A program made the translations under genes and the position numbers. 64,000 bases of DNA from Loktanella sp. 5RATIMAR09. Its GTDB lineage: Bacteria; Pseudomonadota; Alphaproteobacteria; Rhodobacterales; Rhodobacteraceae. The DNA lies in the NCBI RefSeq assembly GCF_001419985.1, contig NZ_LJAL01000003.1, positions 248,001-312,000 on the forward strand, read 5' to 3'. Shown here one piece after another: positions 15,593 to 24,077 of this stretch. Numbering within the stretch: the stretch's first letter is position 1; every line of letters begins with the position of its first letter. The notes beneath the pieces were generated by a model. It searched no databases and was not told where the DNA came from. It was given only the letters and a program-made list of their open reading frames with translations.

Positions 15593-17947
15593 TTAGTTCA
15601 GCAGGTTCGGGACAATCGTTACCACGCCCGGCACAAAGGCCAGAAGCAGCAGCGCGAACACCTGAATACCGATGAATGGCATCACGCCCTTATAGATCTG
15701 GCCCGTCGTGATCGACTTGGGCGCAACCCCACGCAGATAGAAGAGCGCAAAGCCAAAGGGCGGTGTCAGGAACGATGTTTGCAGGTTCACCGCGATCATG
15801 ATCGTGACCCACTTGGGATCAAATGTGCCGCCATAGATGACCGGTCCCACAATCGGGATGACGATGTAGATGATCTCAAGGAAATCGAGCACGAAGCCCA
15901 GCACAAAGAGCACCAGCATCACCAGCAGGAACACCGTCCATTCGTTGTCGAACGAGCGCAGGAATTGCTGGATGTAGTGTTCGCCACCAAAGGAGATCAG
16001 CACGAGGTTCAAAAGCTGCGAACCGATCAGGATGGTAAAGACCATCGAGGTCACTTTCGCCGTTTCGCGCACAACCGGTGCCAGAACACCCCCCGCGATC
16101 AAGACCCAGCACGACCACAGCAAACCGAACATCGCATAAAGGAAGGCGCCAAAGGCCACCAGATACGCCAGTCGGTTTTCAAACAGCACGACCTCTTGAC
16201 CGAGGCGCAAATCGAAATTGCCCCCAATGATCAGCATCAGCACAATCGCACCCGCCGTCAGCAGCACGATCCGCCCAGACTTTTCCTGATCTTTGCGCTT
16301 GCGATAGGCCGCCAGCAGAATAGCACCACCCGCACCCAAGGCCGCAGCCGGTGTGGGGTTTGTGATACCACCCAAGATCGACCCCAGAACCGCAACAATC
16401 AGCACAAGCGGCGGGAAGACCACGCGCATGATCTCGTTGCCGGCCAGATACCCAACGGCATAGCGCAAGCCAAGGTAAGTCACCAAAAGCGGTAGCGCCA
16501 AGATCAGTGTTGTCATGCCAGGCGTTGTCAGAGGCGTAATCAGAACAATGTCCGCGATCAAGATCAGGCCGATACCCACCGATCCAAGGATCAGCGGACG
16601 GTGGTCTGCACTTGGTGCCACACCACGTGCCAATGCCAGAACCAGCCCCAACAACACGGCCAGAACAGCGATCCCTGTCCCGATTGGTGCGGCGTCATCG
16701 ACCGCTTCCACGACTAGCGCTGCGCGCTCTTCTGGACTGAGTTCGCGTGATGCCGTAGCCCCGCCGGATTCCTCAATCGCCGCTTGCTGGGCGACTGCGG
16801 TTTCCCACGCTTCGATCCCGTGCAATTCAATCATGGAGGCCTGACACTCTTCGCCAACCCGTGTGCGCAAGGACGCGCTTTCGCTGGCGTCCGTGAAGCT
16901 GTCGACAAGCACAGATTGTGAGCCCACGAGGTTCACCTGCCCCATGCCGATGGTCAGCGCGATGATACCCGCAGGCACCGCCAACAGCCAAGTCAGCCCT
17001 TCGTTGCGTGTGATCACCTCTCTGCCTGCCGTATCGGCAAACTGCACCGGTGGCGCTTTGCTTGGGTTGATCAGCGCAAAGACAAACGCATAGCCCGCAT
17101 AAAGCGTGGCCAACATGACACCGGGCAACAGCGCAGCCTGGAACAAGGTGCCGACCGACAAAACAGCGGGCGAACCCAGATAGGTCAACGCATCGGTACA
17201 GCCTGCAAGCTGGGCGCGGTTTTCTTGTGCAGCGGAATAGATGTCACCGGCCAAAGTACCCAGAAGAACGATCACGATCGAAGGCGGAATGATCTGCCCC
17301 AACGTACCTGACGCAGCAATCACGCCGGTCGACAGCTCAGCCGAATATCCGTTCTTGAGCATCGTCGGCAGCGCCAACAGACCCATGGTCACAACCGTCG
17401 CACCCACGATACCGGTAGAGGCGGCAAGGAACGCGCCCACGATCACGATAGAGACAGCCAGACCACCCGGCAGCGGCCCAAAGACCTTCGCCATCGACGT
17501 CAGCAGCTCGTCCGCGATCCGCGACCGTTCCAGCACGATGCCCATCATAACGAACATCAAAACAGCCAGCAGCGTTTCAATCGACTGGCCCGCCAGAACA
17601 CGTTCGTTCATGCGGTTGACCATAAAGCCGATGTTACGATCCAGCGCCACTTCCCAGCCCTGCGGGAACAAAGGCCCGATGTAGCGTGGAAGTTCAGGGT
17701 GACTGAAGACTGAGATCGCCTCTTGTCGCACCCCTTCGTTGACCAGCGCGCGGAATTCATCCGATCTGGTGTCGACCGCCGCGTGGAGCAAAATGCCCGC
17801 GCTATCAAGACCCGCGATAATCGCGAATGAAATCACCGCAGAGCCCATGATTGCAAAGGCAACAGGGAAACCAGAAAGGATACCTGCAAAGAGCGTCAGA
17901 AAGACGATAATAATACCGACTTCGATGCCATCTAATCCGAAAAGCAT
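15593..17947 (-). CDS. TRAP transporter large permease (DctM-like), enlarged
   Basis: The membrane channel subunit of a tripartite ATP-independent periplasmic transporter driven by an ion gradient. At 784 residues it is far longer than the usual 430 or so. Typical DctM segments are clear: FPVAFAIMGSAV near residues 28-40, ASTGIVGATVVTMGLLALP (about 203-221) and SGTLGQIIPPSIVIVLLG (about 238-255). The extra length is a periplasmic-looking insert near 60-110, a long hydrophilic loop near 355-420, and added membrane helices. This large form goes with TakP-type binding proteins. It is the last gene of the operon. Confidence 0.92.
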   Translation of the reverse strand: MLFGLDGIEVGIIIVFLTLFAGILSGFPVAFAIMGSAVISFAIIAGLDSAGILLHAAVDTRSDEFRALVNEGVRQEAISVFSHPELPRYIGPLFPQGWEVALDRNIGFMVNRMNERVLAGQSIETLLAVLMFVMMGIVLERSRIADELLTSMAKVFGPLPGGLAVSIVIVGAFLAASTGIVGATVVTMGLLALPTMLKNGYSAELSTGVIAASGTLGQIIPPSIVIVLLGTLAGDIYSAAQENRAQLAGCTDALTYLGSPAVLSVGTLFQAALLPGVMLATLYAGYAFVFALINPSKAPPVQFADTAGREVITRNEGLTWLLAVPAGIIALTIGMGQVNLVGSQSVLVDSFTDASESASLRTRVGEECQASMIELHGIEAWETAVAQQAAIEESGGATASRELSPEERAALVVEAVDDAAPIGTGIAVLAVLLGLVLALARGVAPSADHRPLILGSVGIGLILIADIVLITPLTTPGMTTLILALPLLVTYLGLRYAVGYLAGNEIMRVVFPPLVLIVAVLGSILGGITNPTPAAALGAGGAILLAAYRKRKDQEKSGRIVLLTAGAIVLMLIIGGNFDLRLGQEVVLFENRLAYLVAFGAFLYAMFGLLWSCWVLIAGGVLAPVVRETAKVTSMVFTILIGSQLLNLVLISFGGEHYIQQFLRSFDNEWTVFLLVMLVLFVLGFVLDFLEIIYIVIPIVGPVIYGGTFDPKWVTIMIAVNLQTSFLTPPFGFALFYLRGVAPKSITTGQIYKGVMPFIGIQVFALLLLAFVPGVVTIVPNLLN

Positions 17948-17962
17948 ATCGTTCCTGCCCTA

Positions 17963-18907
17963 TTAATGGATGTCTGCGACAAGTTCGGCGGTAGGATCGC
18001 CAATCTCGTCTTTATCAAGGTTCTTGCCTTCGCTCTCGGGGCCTTCTTTCCACTCCAGATACGAGCGATAGAAGAAAGCGACCGCTTGCAGCATGACCAT
18101 CAGTGCGAAAGTCACCAGCAAGACCTTGAAGAGGAAGTAGGCGTTAAACCCGTTGGGCGAAAACCCGATTGTTTCGATGTTCCAGCGCAGCGCGCGGGCT
18201 TTGGTCAACAAGCGGTCCAACGTGTCCGAGGCCGAGGGGTTCGGCACGACAAGGTGCCGCCACAAGAAGAACCAGCCGTAAAGCCAGATGATAATCGCAC
18301 CCGGCAGCATGAACACGATCGAACCGAACATGTCGATGACGCGCTTGGTGCGGTAGCTTACCGCAGAGTACACCAGATCGACACGCACATGGCCGCCCTG
18401 CACGAATGTGTAGGCGGCGCAAAGGCACACGATCATGGCGTTGTAAAATTTCAGTTCTTCGGACCACCAGCTGATATCTTTGGTGAAACTGACACCAAAG
18501 CCGACGCTGATTTCCGCGACAGCGAAGACGCGCTGCATGAAGATGATGACAATCTGCTGAAGCACCATCAGCAAACCCGCCCAAGCCGCGATCCGGCCCA
18601 CGACGTTGGCAAAGCCCTCAAGCCCGCGCACACAGCCCCACATGATGCGGTTATTGTACAACCCCACAGCGGTCACGACCAAAAAGCCTGCCAGCGCCAC
18701 AAAGAAGAATTCAACAGAGGCGCCGTAGTAGATAAAGCGCATCAGCGCTTCTTTCTGCTCGGTCTCCATCGCGCCGTTGATACTCGGCAGCCAGGACAAC
18801 CATTCACTTGGATGAAAGATCGCATAAAAGAAGTTGTAGAACGCCTCGATCAGGTTGGCGAAAAACCATCCGATTGCATTGCCGCCCCATGCTTCGACCA
18901 GGCCCAT
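17963..18907 (-). CDS. TRAP transporter small permease (DctQ-like), enlarged
   Basis: A 314-residue partner of the large permease, compared with 160-200 in most DctQ proteins. It has an N-terminal extension with two extra hydrophobic segments, then the four-helix DctQ core (FANVVGRIAAWAGLLMVLQQI and VQGGHVRVDLVYSAVSYRTKR about residues 120-215). I chose ATG 18907, five bases after GGGGGAG, over GTG 18913. It is 15 bases upstream of the large permease gene. Confidence 0.88.
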   Translation of the reverse strand: MGLVEAWGGNAIGWFFANLIEAFYNFFYAIFHPSEWLSWLPSINGAMETEQKEALMRFIYYGASVEFFFVALAGFLVVTAVGLYNNRIMWGCVRGLEGFANVVGRIAAWAGLLMVLQQIVIIFMQRVFAVAEISVGFGVSFTKDISWWSEELKFYNAMIVCLCAAYTFVQGGHVRVDLVYSAVSYRTKRVIDMFGSIVFMLPGAIIIWLYGWFFLWRHLVVPNPSASDTLDRLLTKARALRWNIETIGFSPNGFNAYFLFKVLLVTFALMVMLQAVAFFYRSYLEWKEGPESEGKNLDKDEIGDPTAELVADIH

Positions 18908-19018
18908 GGCCACTCCCCCGCATTGATGATCGTCATTTTTTGTCCAAGGGGCCCCACCAACGGCGAGGCCCCCCAGAGATCTGCATAGCTTGGCCTATCA
19001 CCGGCCAAGCAATACGTC

Positions 19019-20104
19019 TTAGAGCGCGTTGAAACGTGCGCGCTGCTGTTGGAACACGTTGTCCGAGATGCTTGTCCAGGCGTAGGTCGCCGCAGCGGCC
19101 TCTTCCTGGCTTGCACGGATGCGGTCGAACAGTTCGTCACCTGTGAACTCGTCCAGCGCTTCTTTTGACGCACGGCCAAACGCATCCCAGACATCATCAG
19201 GGAACTGCATGATTTTTGTGCCCTGCGCCTGCAGACGGTTGAGTGCAGCACCGTTGTTGTAGTTGGACTGTGCAAGGCTCCACTCGTGTGTCGCAGCCGC
19301 GGCTGTTTCACAGATTTGCTGCTGTGCTGGTGTCATTTCGTTCCAAACGTCGCGGTTGAATGCCGCAGACAGGACCGAACCCGGCTCGTGGAAACCACCG
19401 GTGTAGTAGAACTCACAGACTTCCTGGAAGCCGAGACGCTCGTCTGCGAACGGACCGATCCACTCGGCGCCATCAATCGCGCCAGAGGACAGCGCCTGAT
19501 AGATTTCGCCGCCCGGAATGTTCTGTACGGACGCACCTGTGCGACCCAATGCCAGACCACCGATGCCAGGCATACGGAATTTCAGACCCTGCAGGTCAGC
19601 AGCAGAGTTGATCTCTTTGTTGAACCAACCACCCGGCTGGTGACCTGTGTTGCCGCACATGAACGACTTAAGGTTAAAGATTTCGCCCAGCTCGTCGTGC
19701 AGACCCTTACCGCCGCCGTGGTGGTACCAGCTGGTCATTTCGCCACCGGTCGCGCCGAAAGGCACCGCCGTGAAGAAGTAATAGCCGGGGTGCTGACCGC
19801 CAAAGTAATAGTCAGCCGAGTGATACACGTCAGCCTGACCCGAAGATACAGCATCAAACACTTCGAAAGCGCCAACCAACTGGCCTGCTGCCTTTTTCTC
19901 GATCGTGATCTGACCGTCCATCATGCTGTTGACCAAGTCGACGAACTTTACAGCAGCGTCATCAAAGACAGCAAAGCCGTCTGGCACCGATGTTACCATC
20001 GTCAATGTGCGGTTGCCCTGCGCATAAGCAGGCGCTGCCAGTGCAGATGCGGCAACAGCCGAACCACCAATAGCGGTATTCTTTAGAAAGGAACGACGAT
20101 CCAT
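19019..20104 (-). CDS. TRAP transporter periplasmic binding protein, TakP-like
   Basis: A 361-residue extracytoplasmic solute receptor. The N-terminus DRRSFLKNTAIGGS is a Tat signal with twin arginines, cleaved near PAYAQ (about residue 29). The segment GEIYQALSSGAIDGAEWIGP (about residues 200-219) is typical of the TakP/lactate-binding branch, whose members bind 2-oxo acids or lactate with a metal ion. The substrate is therefore probably a small hydroxy- or keto-carboxylate (inference). It is first in a three-gene operon with enlarged DctQ and DctM. GGGAG lies eight bases before the ATG. Confidence 0.92.
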   Translation of the reverse strand: MDRRSFLKNTAIGGSAVAASALAAPAYAQGNRTLTMVTSVPDGFAVFDDAAVKFVDLVNSMMDGQITIEKKAAGQLVGAFEVFDAVSSGQADVYHSADYYFGGQHPGYYFFTAVPFGATGGEMTSWYHHGGGKGLHDELGEIFNLKSFMCGNTGHQPGGWFNKEINSAADLQGLKFRMPGIGGLALGRTGASVQNIPGGEIYQALSSGAIDGAEWIGPFADERLGFQEVCEFYYTGGFHEPGSVLSAAFNRDVWNEMTPAQQQICETAAAATHEWSLAQSNYNNGAALNRLQAQGTKIMQFPDDVWDAFGRASKEALDEFTGDELFDRIRASQEEAAAATYAWTSISDNVFQQQRARFNAL

Positions 20105-20120
20105 ATAGTTTTCTCCCAGT

Positions 20121-20208
20121 TGTAACTCTGTCCGGCTCCTCCCAGAGCTCGAACCTGTCGTTAGATTGTTGCACTCTAACGTCGAGAATTGAAAGATAAA
20201 GAGTTACA
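20121..20208 (-). promoter_or_regulatory. Candidate structured leader RNA of the TRAP operon
   Basis: Read on the minus strand, AGAGTTACA at plus 20200-20208 (RNA TGTAACTCT) and its perfect complement at 20121-20129 can close a 9-bp stem. Inside lie a perfect 7-bp hairpin (20159-20165 with 20175-20181, 9-base loop) and a 5-bp stem (20134-20138 with 20151-20155). The 3' strand of the closing stem ends 3 bases before the ribosome-binding site. The bases 20126-20130 can instead pair with 20143-20147, so two exclusive folds exist. The class is not one that I know. Confidence 0.5.
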
Positions 20209-20462
20209 TTCGCCCAAACGACAAAAATTGTCATTTTTTTTGACCAATTTTTGCGCAAACTCCGCCTGTGGACCTGCCGGAACACGTTAGACGGGCAATT
20301 GCGGTGTGTTTATTGCGTTAAGGCAGTGCGGACCGCAACAATACTATATGCCCATACAGGCGCGGGGATCGGCCTGCGCACAATGCCTGCCTGCCATCGC
20401 ATACACGAAAGCGCCCGCTGCAATCAAGCAACGGGCGCTTCCATCTTGGGAGGGAAGTTGGT
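20209..20462. other. Intergenic region before the TRAP operon
   Basis: With the leader RNA above, this completes a 358-base gap without a gene. It holds the palindrome GACAAAAATTGTC (20220-20232), a likely operator near the TRAP promoter, and the terminator of the upstream LysM gene (20409-20440). I see no convincing ORF in it. Confidence 0.55.
20409..20440 (-). terminator. Terminator of the LysM/solute-binding gene
   Basis: AAGCGCCCGCTGC (20409-20421) pairs with GCAACGGGCGCTT (20428-20440) with one mismatch and a 6-base loop. On the minus strand it ends in TTTC. It lies 22 bases downstream of the stop at 20463. Confidence 0.75.
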
Positions 20463-21536
20463 TTAGTTCTCGACAGTCTGCTGGATACTTTCACGCACAA
20501 TGTTGAACCACTCGCCCGACAGGCGCAGCTGTTCCAGACCCGCGTTGATGATCGGCAGCGCTTCGTTGGCGAAAGCGTTGTCCTTCGACACAAAGATATG
20601 CGACGACACAGCACCGCGCAGTGGCTCCAGTGTTGCGACCGCATCAACCATACCGGCAGAGCGGATGTCCTCTTCGGCGGGCAGCGCGTCATAGGTGACG
20701 ACATCGACTTCGCCATTCTGCAAAAGCTGGAAGCAGCCGTTTTGCGCCACTGTTGTCACATAAGTGATGTTCGGCTCGACGAGCTGTGCCGCCTCAAGAT
20801 CAAAGGTGAACCACGCTTCGGGGCGGCAAACACGGGCACCGAACAGATCGTCGGTGCTTTGCGCATTCGCATATTCACTGCCATTCAACGTATAAAAGTC
20901 CACGATGATTTCATAGAACGGGTCAGAGTGGTTGAAGTCGGTGCACCGGCTGGCACTGGCCGGCCCGAGGTTTTCAACGCGGCTACAATCAGGGCGGAAC
21001 CAGGGGAAGGCCATATCAATGGCACCGATTGGCAGCAATGTCTCTAGATGCGAGCCCCAGTCATTCACGAACACGATATCATATTCCTGATCCGGATTGC
21101 CCAGCTGCATTGATCGGTCCACCATCCGCGTGATCATCCCGCCGCCGGGCAGGTCCTCATCGGTGAAGGGCGCATAATCGGAGCCTGTCGCGATCCGCAG
21201 GGGCCGCGCGGGCGCAGATGTCACCGGTGCAGGCGCTGTTGACGCGGCGACAACGGCTGCGGCGCCTGTCGGCAAAGACCCGTCAGCGCAAGGGATCGCC
21301 AGAACCTGCCCGACCTCAAGTCGGTTCGGGCTTTCCAGAACGGTGGTGTTCGCGTCAAACAGGACGCGAAACCCGCCGGGCACCTCTGCTGCGGTGGCAA
21401 TCCGGCTTAACACGTCGCCACGCACAACTGTGTAGAAAGAACACTGCTCTTGTGCCTGCGCCTGTCCGCCGGCCAGCGTTGTGAACCCTGCCGCAGCAGC
21501 AACAGCCACTGCCAAATTCGTGGAAGCTTTATACAT
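20463..21536 (-). CDS. LysM domain fused to family 3 extracellular solute-binding protein
   Basis: A 357-residue exported protein. A signal peptide (residues 1-29, cleavage after AQAQ) is followed by one LysM-like peptidoglycan-binding repeat (about residues 30-80: FYTVVRGDVLSRIA and LEVGQVLAIPC) and an Ala/Pro/Val linker (about 84-107). The rest is a SBP_bac_3-type domain (about 110-357: PLRIATGSDYAPFTDEDLPGG, then TQSTDDLFGARVC-like and VVTYDALPAEEDI). I chose ATG 21536 because AAGGAAA precedes it and the signal peptide starts there. No ABC permease or ATPase gene is adjacent. It may be a cell-wall-tethered ligand sensor or scavenger. Confidence 0.8.
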   Translation of the reverse strand: MYKASTNLAVAVAAAAGFTTLAGGQAQAQEQCSFYTVVRGDVLSRIATAAEVPGGFRVLFDANTTVLESPNRLEVGQVLAIPCADGSLPTGAAAVVAASTAPAPVTSAPARPLRIATGSDYAPFTDEDLPGGGMITRMVDRSMQLGNPDQEYDIVFVNDWGSHLETLLPIGAIDMAFPWFRPDCSRVENLGPASASRCTDFNHSDPFYEIIVDFYTLNGSEYANAQSTDDLFGARVCRPEAWFTFDLEAAQLVEPNITYVTTVAQNGCFQLLQNGEVDVVTYDALPAEEDIRSAGMVDAVATLEPLRGAVSSHIFVSKDNAFANEALPIINAGLEQLRLSGEWFNIVRESIQQTVEN

Positions 21537-21968
21537 TATTTTTCCTTTCCCTGTAGGAGCGCCGCAGCGCAAAATTCGACACTGAACTAACCGTTCCGAT
21601 GCAATTCGGTTTCCTTGAGGACCACTATCCTGCAGATCAAGGCAAAATCTTGACCGAAACGGGACCAATGCAAAGTTTTATTCTGTTAACTTTCGTACAA
21701 GCATTGCATCGGCTTTGGCCAGCATTGGATGTTCAAAGATTGCCTTAGTGCGATATTGTCACAAAAATGGAAACGACCGAACGCTTTGCTCTTTTTCCGA
21801 TGCGGCGGAATTATGGCGCGCGGTCCCGCATCCGGAGTCTTGCCGATTGGCCGCGTGAACCGGGGGGCGCATGCGCGCCAGTTTCGTATCTGTGACATGC
21901 AAAACCTTGTAGCCTCAGCCAAGGGACCCACATTGCATAGAACTGCAAATACTTTGAACGGAGACGAC
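21537..21968. other. 432-base divergent intergenic region with repeated ATTGCATC motifs
   Basis: It separates the LysM gene (-) from yghU (+). CCGATGCAAT (21596-21605) and ATTGCATCGG (21703-21712) form a perfect 10-bp inverted repeat 97 bases apart; CCAATGCAAAG (21665-21675) and GCATTGGATG (21722-21731) are related. The region probably holds both promoters and binding sites of one regulator. I see no credible gene; a frame open towards yghU lacks codon bias. Confidence 0.45.
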
Positions 21969-22838
21969 ATGTCAGAGACTACCGCCTACACCCCGCCAAA
22001 AGTCTGGACTTGGGACGCCGAAAGCGGCGGTCAGTTTGCCAAGATCAACCGCCCCATCGCAGGGCCGACCCATGACAAGGATCTGCCTGTCGGCAAGCAT
22101 CCGCTGCAGCTGCACTCACTTGCCACGCCAAATGGTGTGAAAGTCACTGTGATGCTGGAAGAACTGCTCGCGGCAGGCCACGCCGCCGAATACGACGCAT
22201 GGCTGATCAACATTCAGGAAGGCGACCAGTTCAGTAGCGGCTTTGTCGATGTGAACCCCAATTCCAAGATCCCTGCCCTGTTCGATAAAGACACCGGTGT
22301 GCGGGTCTTTGAAAGCGGGGCGATCCTACTTTATCTGGCGGAAAAATACGGCGCGTTCCTGCCCAAGAACGTGGTGGACCGCACTGAAACACTGAACTGG
22401 CTGTTCTGGCTGCAAGGCTCCGCACCTTATCTGGGCGGAGGTTTCGGCCACTTCTACGCCTATGCGCCCGAAAAATTCGAATACCCCATCAACCGCTTTA
22501 CGATGGAGGCCAAGCGCCAGCTGGATGTGTTGAACCAACGGCTTGAGGATTATGAATATCTGGGCGGCGACGACTACTCGATCGCCGATATGGCAACGGC
22601 ACCTTGGTATGGCGCGCTGGTCAAGGGGCTTGTCTACGACGCAGCTGAGTTTCTTGATGTGGCATCCTATGAACACGTCAACCGCTGGGCGGATACAGTG
22701 ATGAACCGCCCCGCGTATCTGCGCGGCAAGATGGTCAACCGCGCATGGGGTGAGCCGGCCGAGCAGTTGCGCGAACGTCATGATGCAGGGGATTTCGACA
22801 CCCGGACGTGGGACAAGATCGGCGACGATAAAGAATAA
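21969..22838 (+). CDS. yghU: Glutathione-dependent disulfide-bond oxidoreductase (YghU)
   Basis: A 289-residue Nu-class glutathione transferase family member, almost the length of E. coli YghU (288). It reduces organic hydroperoxides or disulfides with glutathione. The thioredoxin-like N-terminal domain has LHSLATPNGVKVTVMLEEL (about residues 47-65) and the cis-Pro and Glu-Ser segment PALFDKDTGVRVFESGAILLYLA-type (about 99-121). The helical C-terminal domain contains FGHFYAYAPEKFEYPINRF. I chose ATG 21969 (GGAGACGAC upstream) because it starts the conserved protein. Confidence 0.9.
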   Translation: MSETTAYTPPKVWTWDAESGGQFAKINRPIAGPTHDKDLPVGKHPLQLHSLATPNGVKVTVMLEELLAAGHAAEYDAWLINIQEGDQFSSGFVDVNPNSKIPALFDKDTGVRVFESGAILLYLAEKYGAFLPKNVVDRTETLNWLFWLQGSAPYLGGGFGHFYAYAPEKFEYPINRFTMEAKRQLDVLNQRLEDYEYLGGDDYSIADMATAPWYGALVKGLVYDAAEFLDVASYEHVNRWADTVMNRPAYLRGKMVNRAWGEPAEQLRERHDAGDFDTRTWDKIGDDKE

Positions 22839-22894
22839 CCCCCCTTGAAAACGCCCGCGCCGATGCTTCATTACGCTTTGGCGCGGGAGAGATC

Positions 22895-23812
22895 ATGCTG
22901 ACATACCTTATTCTGGCCTTTGGGCTGCTTGCGCTTTTCCTTGGCGGCGATTTTCTGGTCAAAGGGGCCAGCGGTCTTGCATTGCGCTTGGGCCTTTCAC
23001 CGATGGTGATTGGCCTGACCGTTGTGGGCTTTGGGACCTCCGCGCCGGAACTGCTTGTCTCACTCAACGCAGCCCTTGGCGGACAGGCGGGAATCGCCGT
23101 CGGGAATGTTGTGGGCTCGAACATCGCCAACACGCTTTTGATTCTGGGGCTGGCGGCGGTTCTGGCCCCCGTCACGGTCGCATTCGCCACAATCCGGCGT
23201 GATCTTTTCTGGATGGCGGGGGCCACGCTGCTGTTGCCTGTGGTGCTTTGGTCCGGTGATCTGGGGCTGATCGAAGGGCTGGTTCTGGTGGCAGGATTGG
23301 CTGCATTTCTGGTGCTGAGCCTGCGCAGTGGCACCCCTGAAGTCGCAGAGATCGGTCCCGTCGGCCCGCTATGGCACAGTCTGGTGTTCGCCCTTGGCGG
23401 ATTGGTCGCGATTATGGTGGGCGCACATTATCTCGTGCAAAGCGCCACCATCATTGCGCGCGATTTCGGGATCTCCGAGGCGATGATCGGTCTCAGCATC
23501 GTGGCCATCGGCACCTCTTTGCCCGAACTGGCCACAACAATTGTCGCCGTCATCCGGGGCCAGCGCGATATTGCCGTAGGCAATGTGATCGGGTCCAATA
23601 TTTTCAACGTCTTGGGCATCCTCGGCATCACCGCTGTGGTCACACCGATCCCCGTTGCTGTGCGGTTCATGCAGGTCGATATTCCGTTCCTGATCGGGCT
23701 GACCGCCGTCATCATCGCGGTGTTGTGGCTGACCGGTAAACTGGGGCGCATCACAGGCATCATCATGTTGCTGGCCTATGGCTTTTATCTGGCAGCCACC
23801 TCAGGGCTGTGA
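22895..23812 (+). CDS. Calcium/sodium antiporter (CaCA family, YrbG-like)
   Basis: A 305-residue membrane protein with about ten hydrophobic segments and the two inverted alpha-repeats of the Ca2+/cation antiporter superfamily. Repeat 1 has VVGFGTSAPELLVSLNAAL (about residues 44-62) with GNVVGSNIANTLLILG. Repeat 2 has IVAIGTSLPELATTIVAVI (about 203-221) with GNVIGSNIFNVLGILG. Acidic residues in both G-T-S-x-P-E motifs are the ion ligands. It exports Ca2+ in exchange for Na+ or H+. GGGAGAGATC precedes the ATG. Confidence 0.93.
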   Translation: MLTYLILAFGLLALFLGGDFLVKGASGLALRLGLSPMVIGLTVVGFGTSAPELLVSLNAALGGQAGIAVGNVVGSNIANTLLILGLAAVLAPVTVAFATIRRDLFWMAGATLLLPVVLWSGDLGLIEGLVLVAGLAAFLVLSLRSGTPEVAEIGPVGPLWHSLVFALGGLVAIMVGAHYLVQSATIIARDFGISEAMIGLSIVAIGTSLPELATTIVAVIRGQRDIAVGNVIGSNIFNVLGILGITAVVTPIPVAVRFMQVDIPFLIGLTAVIIAVLWLTGKLGRITGIIMLLAYGFYLAATSGL

Positions 23813-23886
23813 CCACCCCCAAATCCGGCATTCGAAAGAAAGTTGCAAAAAACCGGCCCGAAACGACATTTTCTCCATTCCGGCGG

Positions 23887-23915
23887 TTGACCCCCCTTTT
23901 GCACCACACTAATGT
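23887..23915 (+). promoter_or_regulatory. Candidate promoter of the ilvBN operon
   Basis: TTGACC (23887-23892), a 17-base spacer and TAATGT (23910-23915). The start point would lie about 15 bases before the leader-peptide ATG. Confidence 0.55.
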
Positions 23916-23937
23916 CCGCCCAAGCAAAGGATACCCG

Positions 23938-23985
23938 ATGACACACGTCGTACTAATTGTGAGACACACGCGCATGGGCCGGTAA
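23938..23985 (+). CDS. ilv operon leader peptide (15 aa)
   Basis: A short ORF reads MTHVVLIVRHTRMGR and stops at TAA 23983-23985. Five codons in a row (GTC GTA CTA ATT GTG) encode Val-Val-Leu-Ile-Val, the three products of the pathway, and CTA is a rare Leu codon in this GC-rich DNA. AAAGG lies seven bases before the ATG. It is followed by a Rho-independent terminator and then ilvB. This is the usual layout of branched-chain amino acid attenuation: the ribosome stalls on these codons when charged tRNA is scarce. Confidence 0.85.
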   Translation: MTHVVLIVRHTRMGR

Positions 23986-24037
23986 CGGTAAATCCATAAC
24001 GATCCCATGCGCCCCCGACAGCCTCGGGGGTTTTTTT
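23970..24037 (+). terminator. ilv attenuator (terminator and competing stem)
   Basis: The terminator is CCCCCGA (24012-24018), a 5-base loop, TCGGGGG (24024-24030) and seven T (24031-24037). Upstream, GCGCATGGG (23970-23978, inside the leader ORF) is perfectly complementary to CCCATGCGC (24004-24012), which abuts and shares one base with the terminator. Ribosome position on the leader would decide whether this upstream stem forms. Confidence 0.8.
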
Positions 24038-24077
24038 ATGACGAAACGAAACCAGATACGCGAAGGACGCGAGAGAC

